A DNA stretch of 7,917 nucleotides. Source: a bacterium. Lineage in GTDB: Bacteria; Patescibacteriota; Saccharimonadia; Saccharimonadales; UBA4665. Positions 5,360 to 7,917 of the stretch are shown one piece after another. A program made the position numbers and the translations under genes. The notes below the pieces were generated by a model that was not told the DNA's origin, did no database searches, and saw only the letters and a list, made by a program, of their open reading frames with translations. Numbering within the stretch: position 1 is the stretch's first letter; each line of letters begins with the position of its first letter. The stretch spans positions 1 to 7,917 of the forward strand of contig JAKPIL010000185.1 in NCBI GenBank assembly GCA_029549845.1, given 5' to 3'.

Positions 5360-5833
5360 CTAGAACGGAATATCGTCAAGGTTTATAGGCTCATCGCCCA
5401 CGTCTTCTATGACAACATCATCTTTCTTCTTAGGTGCTGGTCGGGACGATCCGCCATCCGATCCACCGCCCTGGTACCCACCACCATTGCCTGCACCCTC
5501 GCCGCGTCCCCCTAGGAACGTGACGTCCTGAGCGTTCACCTCAACCTTGCTACGCTTTTGGCCATCCTGCTCCCAGCTACGGCTCTGTATGCGGCCGTTT
5601 ACGAGGCACTGGCTGCCCTTGTTCAGGTACTGCGCCACGCGCTCACCCAGCGGCCCCCACGCAACCACGTCAACGTAGTCAGTTGCTTCCTGCCACTGAC
5701 CATCTGCACCTTTGTAGGCACGGTTTAGCGCGAGCGAAAAACTACACACGTTTTGACCGTTTGGCGTTTGCCGCAGTTCGGGGTCTCGCGTTAGATTCCC
5801 CATTAAGATTACTTGGTTGAATGATCGAGCCAT
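5360..5833 (-). CDS. ssb: Single-stranded DNA-binding protein
   Basis: 157 residues. The OB-fold domain spans about 1-108: FNQVILMGNLTRDPELRQT at the start, VCSFSLALNR, DYVDVVAWGPLGERVAQYL and VNGRIQSRSWEQDGQKRS, all standard SSB landmarks. A glycine-rich linker (about 108-131) and an acidic tail follow, ending in DDIPF, the conserved tip that recruits replication and repair partners. It coats single-stranded DNA in replication, recombination and repair, normally as a tetramer. AAGGAGG lies 5 nt before the ATG. It follows rpsF and rpsR as in many bacteria, but here 202 nt separate it from rpsR and the gap holds a long inverted repeat, so its expression may be partly uncoupled from the ribosomal genes. 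Confidence 0.96.
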   Translation of the reverse strand: MARSFNQVILMGNLTRDPELRQTPNGQNVCSFSLALNRAYKGADGQWQEATDYVDVVAWGPLGERVAQYLNKGSQCLVNGRIQSRSWEQDGQKRSKVEVNAQDVTFLGGRGEGAGNGGGYQGGGSDGGSSRPAPKKKDDVVIEDVGDEPINLDDIPF

Positions 5834-5920
5834 CTCGTCCTCCTTGTAGGAACTATGTCCTTTACCTTAGTTGTACTACCCACCCTACGCCCAGTTAGTG
5901 AAGTCGTCAAGTGGATTTAA

Positions 5921-6017
5921 CAGACAAACAGGTATCAGATAGCAGAAATTTGACAGATATCAGGTCTCAGACACCGCTACCCGCGAGTCTGCTAAATTTC
6001 TGCGCAATGTTTGTCTG
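5921..6017. repeat. 97-bp inverted-repeat element with 7-bp periodicity (candidate empty S23-type element)
   Basis: CAGACAAACA (5921-5930) pairs perfectly with 6008-6017, and GCAGAAATTT (5942-5951) pairs perfectly with 5994-6003. CAGAC (5968-5972) can pair with 5987-5991. The left half is a heptamer array: CAG recurs at 5929, 5936, 5943, then 5954, 5961 and 5968, giving steps of 7, 7, 11, 7 and 7. Both halves point inward, as in the efp-tlyA cassette, and one unit (GATAGCA at 5938) differs by one base from a unit there (GATAGTA). No ORF of any substance lies inside. In RNA from the rpsF operon it would form a long branched hairpin. Confidence 0.6.
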
Positions 6018-6035
6018 CCCTCTGCTACATTGCTT

Positions 6036-6239
6036 CTACGCAGTGGCTACGAACGGCAGCAGTGCAATATGCCGTGCTCGTTTGATAGCAACTGCAAGGT
6101 GACGCTGCTGACTTTCAGTCAAACCAGTTTTCTTGCGGGTCTCAATCTTGCCGTACTGGTCTACGTAGCGCTGCAATGTTTTGAAGTCTTTGTAGTCAAA
6201 ATATGGCACATCTGTGCGGTGTTTAAAGATCTTTGCCAT
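6036..6239 (-). CDS. rpsR: 30S ribosomal protein S18
   Basis: 67 residues with the S18 core: YFDYKDFKTLQRYVDQYGKI, RKKTGLTESQQRHLAVAIKRAR and the C-terminal HIALLPF. It binds S6 and the central domain of 16S rRNA in the small-subunit platform. It is the cysteine-free form, lacking the zinc-binding cysteines of some S18 proteins. The start is 5 nt after the rpsF stop, and AGGAGTAGGA overlapping the rpsF end supplies the ribosome-binding site, so the two are translated together as partners. Confidence 0.96.
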   Translation of the reverse strand: MAKIFKHRTDVPYFDYKDFKTLQRYVDQYGKIETRKKTGLTESQQRHLAVAIKRARHIALLPFVATA

Positions 6240-6244
6240 CAGTC

Positions 6245-6622
6245 CTACTCCTCTTCCTCTTCTTTATCTTCAGTGTCACCACGCTTTGCAGCTTGCTCAG
6301 CCTTGCGTGCCTTTTCAGCCTCTGCCTTTGCAATCGCCTTCAGGTCTGGTCGTACTATAAGGAAGCGAATCACTTCGTCAGTAATATTCAGTGTGTATTC
6401 AACTTTGCGCACACCTTCGCCCGGCATGTCGACTGTGTAGAAAACGTATACAGCACTGTCGTGCTTTTTGATTTGGTATGCAAGTTTTTTCTTGCCCCAA
6501 TTATCAACATTCGTGACGGTGCCGCCATTGTCGTTAAATATTTTTTCGACTTTTTTAGTCGCTTGTTCCAGGTCTACTTCCAAACCTGGGTCAAAGAGAA
6601 TTGCAATTTCGTAACTATTCAC
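6245..6622 (-). CDS. rpsF: 30S ribosomal protein S6
   Basis: 125 residues from GTG 6622. S6 pairs with S18 on the platform of the small subunit. The fold starts at NSYEIAILFDPGL and continues through GGTVTNVDNWGKKKLAYQIKK and YVFYTVDM to EYTLNITDEVIRFLIVR. The C-terminus is a charged helix rich in Ala, Lys and Glu ending in a genome-encoded run of five Glu. The start choice is decided by AAAGGAG 6 nt upstream of the GTG and by S6 proteins beginning directly with M..YE. The open frame reaches 6688, but that would place the start upstream of the predicted transcription start. First gene of the rpsF-rpsR-ssb-hypothetical operon. Confidence 0.96.
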   Translation of the reverse strand: MNSYEIAILFDPGLEVDLEQATKKVEKIFNDNGGTVTNVDNWGKKKLAYQIKKHDSAVYVFYTVDMPGEGVRKVEYTLNITDEVIRFLIVRPDLKAIAKAEAEKARKAEQAAKRGDTEDKEEEEE

Positions 6623-6628
6623 GAAACA

Positions 6629-6635
6629 CTCCTTT
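6629..6635 (-). promoter_or_regulatory. Ribosome-binding site that fixes the rpsF start
   Basis: AAAGGAG on the minus strand, 6 nt before GTG 6622. Upstream in the leader, CTTGCA (6667-6662) can pair with TGCAGG (6649-6644) to form a small hairpin that leaves this site free. Confidence 0.7.
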
Positions 6636-6687
6636 GGGTTAAGCCTGCACTCCATACGTGATGCAAGCTGAGTTGATAGTACGCACA

Positions 6688-6716
6688 ATTATAACGTAAT
6701 AGCTGCCCTTGGTCAA
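6688..6716 (-). promoter_or_regulatory. Promoter of the rpsF operon
   Basis: On the minus strand, TTGACC (6716-6711) is followed after 17 bp by TATAAT (6693-6688), close to the vegetative-sigma consensus. The predicted start is near 6681, giving a leader of about 58 nt. The -35 lies 1 bp after the T-run of the terminator at 6718-6738. Confidence 0.85.
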
Positions 6717-6717
6717 C

Positions 6718-6738
6718 AAAAAACCTGCTTATGGCAGG
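6718..6738 (-). terminator. Intrinsic terminator of the upstream RNA
   Basis: On the minus strand CCTGC (6738-6734), a 5-nt loop and GCAGG (6728-6724) are followed at once by six T (6723-6718). It points toward rpsF and ends whatever is transcribed from above 6740. No protein-coding frame occurs there on this strand, which is why I read it as the end of a non-coding RNA. Confidence 0.75.
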
Positions 6739-6883
6739 CTGCTTAAGCGCTCTCTACATACTCGCCTTATGGGTGGTGACGGCACCTTCTGTAGTCTCTC
6801 AGTACAAAAGATTACCCGTCACCATGTACCCATTTTGGCTTGTTTGTTTTAACTCCATGGTAGACCCGCAAAACTAAAAGCGC
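6718..6883 (-). ncRNA. Structured non-coding RNA, family not assigned (6S-like rod)
   Basis: Five nested helices stack into one rod on the minus strand: A 6883-6878 with 6752-6747; B 6864-6857 with 6759-6753 (one bulge); C 6833-6828 with 6774-6769 (6 bp); D 6823-6816 with 6782-6775 (8 bp, perfect); E 6810-6803 with 6793-6786 (8 bp) capped by a 9-nt loop. A large internal loop lies between B and C (23 nt on one side, 9 on the other). A terminator follows directly. The non-Watson-Crick pairs in A and E are T-G read on the minus strand, hence A-C mismatches on plus, which fixes the strand. The 5' end is uncertain because I find no convincing promoter. The shape recalls 6S RNA, the RNA-polymerase-binding RNA, but no diagnostic 6S sequence was recognised. 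Confidence 0.55.
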
Positions 6884-6934
6884 AAGCAAAATGTGTAGTA
6901 AAAATGTCTATCCACATCTGTTATTCAAAAACCA

Positions 6935-6957
6935 TTCGTTGTATACCTCGCAACGAA
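6935..6957. repeat. 7-bp perfect inverted repeat
   Basis: TTCGTTG (6935-6941) and CAACGAA (6951-6957) flank a 9-nt loop. It lies between the non-coding RNA and the short ORF at 7024. It could be an operator for either direction or a weak hairpin. On the minus strand it is followed 3 nt later by five T, but the A/T-rich stem makes a poor terminator. Confidence 0.3.
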
Positions 6958-7023
6958 AACTGTTTTCCCAAAAATATAAATTGAATACATTATTATATAC
7001 ACTCTCATAGTTAGGAGTACTAT

Positions 7024-7113
7024 ATGTACACTATTTTTGCATACTTTCCTGAAATCGCTTTTACCCAACCGGGGGTTCCTGGGCTATTGCTTAGCCTATT
7101 TTTTATGCTATAA
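7024..7113 (+). CDS. Possible 29-residue hydrophobic leader peptide
   Basis: ATG 7024 is preceded by AGGAG with a 6-nt spacer, one of the better ribosome-binding sites in the window. The frame encodes 29 residues: first half mixed (MYTIFAYFPEIAF), second half strongly hydrophobic (LLLSLFFML). It could be a single membrane-spanning peptide or an upstream ORF. Its TAA stop lies inside the -10 box of the next gene (7109-7114). Translation through here would not reach the next gene, whose ATG is 8 nt downstream in another frame. AT-rich sequence at 6981-7001 could serve as promoter but shows no clear box pair. I know of no homologue, and it may be chance. Confidence 0.35.
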   Translation: MYTIFAYFPEIAFTQPGVPGLLLSLFFML

Positions 7114-7114
7114 T
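7087..7114 (+). promoter_or_regulatory. Promoter of the beta-helix protein gene (leaderless)
   Basis: TTGCTT (7087-7092), a 16-bp spacer and TATAAT (7109-7114) preceded by TGC form an extended -10 promoter with a perfect hexamer. Counting 7 nt from the last T gives A7121, exactly the first base of ATG. No Shine-Dalgarno sequence is present, so the mRNA is predicted to start with its start codon. Confidence 0.65.
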
Positions 7115-7120
7115 ATTTTA

Positions 7121-7855
7121 ATGAACCAGCCTGTTCCCCCTCGCAAAAGCCCTCAGCAAGACTATGAACCAAAACCTTCCGAGTGGGTGGATTTTGAGGC
7201 TGCCGGAGTGCGGGAATTAGAAGGATTAAGCATTGCCGACCTACTCAAGGCACTGCCAGAGTTAGCAAGAGAGCTCAATGCATATCGTGAAAAACATAAC
7301 CTACCCGGGCCAGGCCTTATTTCGGATCATGCAATCATCGGACAAGACGTTTACATCGGGCCCGGTGCTCGGGTGTATGAGTTCTCAACGGTTCGTGATG
7401 GAGCAATCATCTGCAGCAACGCCGTCGTTGGTTTCGGTAATGAGATGGTTAATACTTTTGTAGGTAAGAGAAGCCACGTTTTTCACCGAAATTCAATTGG
7501 TAGCTCAGTAATCGGGAACGATGCTTACATAACGGCTGGCGTAACGGCTGCTGCGACATTATTTGCTAACCCCGACATGTCAAGGCCTACTGTAGATATC
7601 CTAATTCCGATGTCAGACGGTACAGTCTATAACACAGACACACCAAAGTTTGGCGCAGTTATTGGTGACGGTACAAGGGTAGGAATGCACGCAGCCCTAG
7701 GGCCAGGTGTAATTATTGGCAGAGCCTCTCAAATCGGCGCTATGGTTCGATTGACGCCCGGCATTTACCCCGACGGCATGCACATCCGTGATGCTGGTTT
7801 TAGAGTAATTGATGCTGCGTCTATTCAGACAAACAACCCTAACCAGAGTTTATAA
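7121..7855 (+). CDS. Left-handed beta-helix (hexapeptide-repeat) protein, GlmU/sugar-nucleotidyltransferase C-terminal type
   Basis: 244 residues. After a proline-rich start (about 1-30) and a helical stretch (LSIADLLKALPELARELNAY), imperfect hexapeptide repeats run from about residue 65 to 220: AIIGQDVYIGPGARV, TVRDGAIICSNAVVGFGNEM, HVFHRNSIGSSVIGNDAYI and GAVIGDGTRVGMHAALGPGV. These build a left-handed beta-helix, usually trimeric. HVFHRNSIGSSVIGND resembles the acetyltransferase half of GlmU and the C-terminal domain of glucose-1-phosphate thymidylyltransferase-like enzymes. There is no N-terminal nucleotidyltransferase domain, so full GlmU activity is excluded. Acyl-CoA-dependent transfer to a sugar nucleotide is one option; substrate unknown. 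ATG 7121 was preferred over a TTG at 7037 because the promoter ends just before it and the extra residues match no domain. Confidence 0.78.
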   Translation: MNQPVPPRKSPQQDYEPKPSEWVDFEAAGVRELEGLSIADLLKALPELARELNAYREKHNLPGPGLISDHAIIGQDVYIGPGARVYEFSTVRDGAIICSNAVVGFGNEMVNTFVGKRSHVFHRNSIGSSVIGNDAYITAGVTAAATLFANPDMSRPTVDILIPMSDGTVYNTDTPKFGAVIGDGTRVGMHAALGPGVIIGRASQIGAMVRLTPGIYPDGMHIRDAGFRVIDAASIQTNNPNQSL

Positions 7856-7860
7856 TCCTC

Positions 7861-7917
7861 TTACCGGGCGAGGTATTCGTCGCGGTCGGGTGTATCGGTC
7901 GGTACGCCGTACTCATC
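7861..7917 (-). CDS. C-terminal end of a minus-strand gene (cut by the right edge)
   Basis: Read on the minus strand from the window edge, 18 sense codons end at a TAA (7863-7861). The residues are hydrophilic and end in DRDEYLAR. The stop lies 5 nt beyond the stop of the convergent beta-helix gene, a spacing typical of this compact genome. Too little is present to name the protein. Confidence 0.4.
   Translation of the reverse strand, partial: DEYGVPTDTPDRDEYLAR

Noticed and set aside
4338..5363. Plus-strand frames of 106-258 codons over efp and the gene after ssb
   Set aside because: They mirror well-supported minus-strand genes; no domain or ribosome-binding site supports them.
6623..6681. 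S6:S18 autoregulatory leader motif before rpsF
   Set aside because: A small hairpin exists, but the CCG-containing bulge typical of that leader is not seen.
6623..6688. 22-residue N-terminal extension of S6 (start at 6688)
   Set aside because: That start lies inside the -10 box of the rpsF promoter; GTG 6622 has a strong ribosome-binding site and gives a normal S6 N-terminus.
6786..6810. TPP-riboswitch-like CTGAGA in the RNA loop
   Set aside because: The rest of the TPP consensus is missing, the motif lies in a simple hairpin loop, and a terminator and a new promoter separate it from rpsF.
7037..7120. 28-residue N-terminal extension of the beta-helix protein
   Set aside because: It starts at TTG without a ribosome-binding site, overlaps a better short frame, and spans a near-perfect promoter that ends 7 nt before ATG 7121.
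1..7917. CRISPR array, transposase or integrase genes, retroelement reverse transcriptase with template/variable repeats, toxin-antitoxin pair
   Set aside because: No direct repeats with spacers and no such gene families were found. The two heptamer arrays have no spacers and are too short and degenerate to be CRISPR.

Overview
The window looks like a compact chromosomal segment of a candidate-phyla-radiation bacterium, most likely Saccharibacteria (TM7) or a close relative. This placement is inference. It rests on small, tightly packed genes, a cluster of core translation and replication genes, a four-helix-bundle (S23/IVS-type) gene, an EF-P whose tip reads MGRGG, and several genes whose start codon lies 7-10 nt after an extended -10 box. 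Stop usage fits the standard code; UGA is read as stop.

Layout, left to right. A membrane-anchored cell-envelope protein of peptidoglycan-binding/transpeptidase type (minus) is cut by the left edge. A bacterial PH-domain protein (minus, 971-1594) is divergent from a Crp/Fnr-family regulator (plus, 1783-2433). Their shared intergenic region holds a CRP-like palindrome and a second inverted repeat overlapping the regulator's own promoter. A degenerate phosphoribosyltransferase (minus, 2439-3098) converges on the regulator. Then come, in minus-strand transcription order, efp, a four-helix-bundle gene and tlyA (4955 down to 3198). Upstream of them is the rpsF-rpsR-ssb-hypothetical operon (6622 down to 5028), driven by a near-consensus promoter. 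Beyond it lie a structured non-coding RNA with its own terminator (about 6718-6883, minus), a short hydrophobic ORF and a left-handed beta-helix protein (plus, 7121-7855), and the last 18 codons of a minus-strand gene at the right edge.

The most interesting structure is between efp and tlyA. The four-helix-bundle gene sits inside a 0.44-kb cassette whose two ends are inverted arrays of degenerate 7-bp repeats. One array starts 3 nt after the efp stop codon. The other encodes residues 2-13 of TlyA, so the cassette appears to have replaced tlyA's original start. A second 97-bp inverted-repeat element with 7-bp periodicity but no ORF lies between rpsR and ssb and may be an empty or deleted relative. 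Together they suggest an S23-associated, IVS-like genomic element family in this genome.

The second notable object is the 6718-6883 RNA. It is a rod-like hairpin chain with a large internal loop and an intrinsic terminator, and its wobble pairs fit only the minus strand. Its overall shape recalls 6S RNA, but I cannot assign a family.
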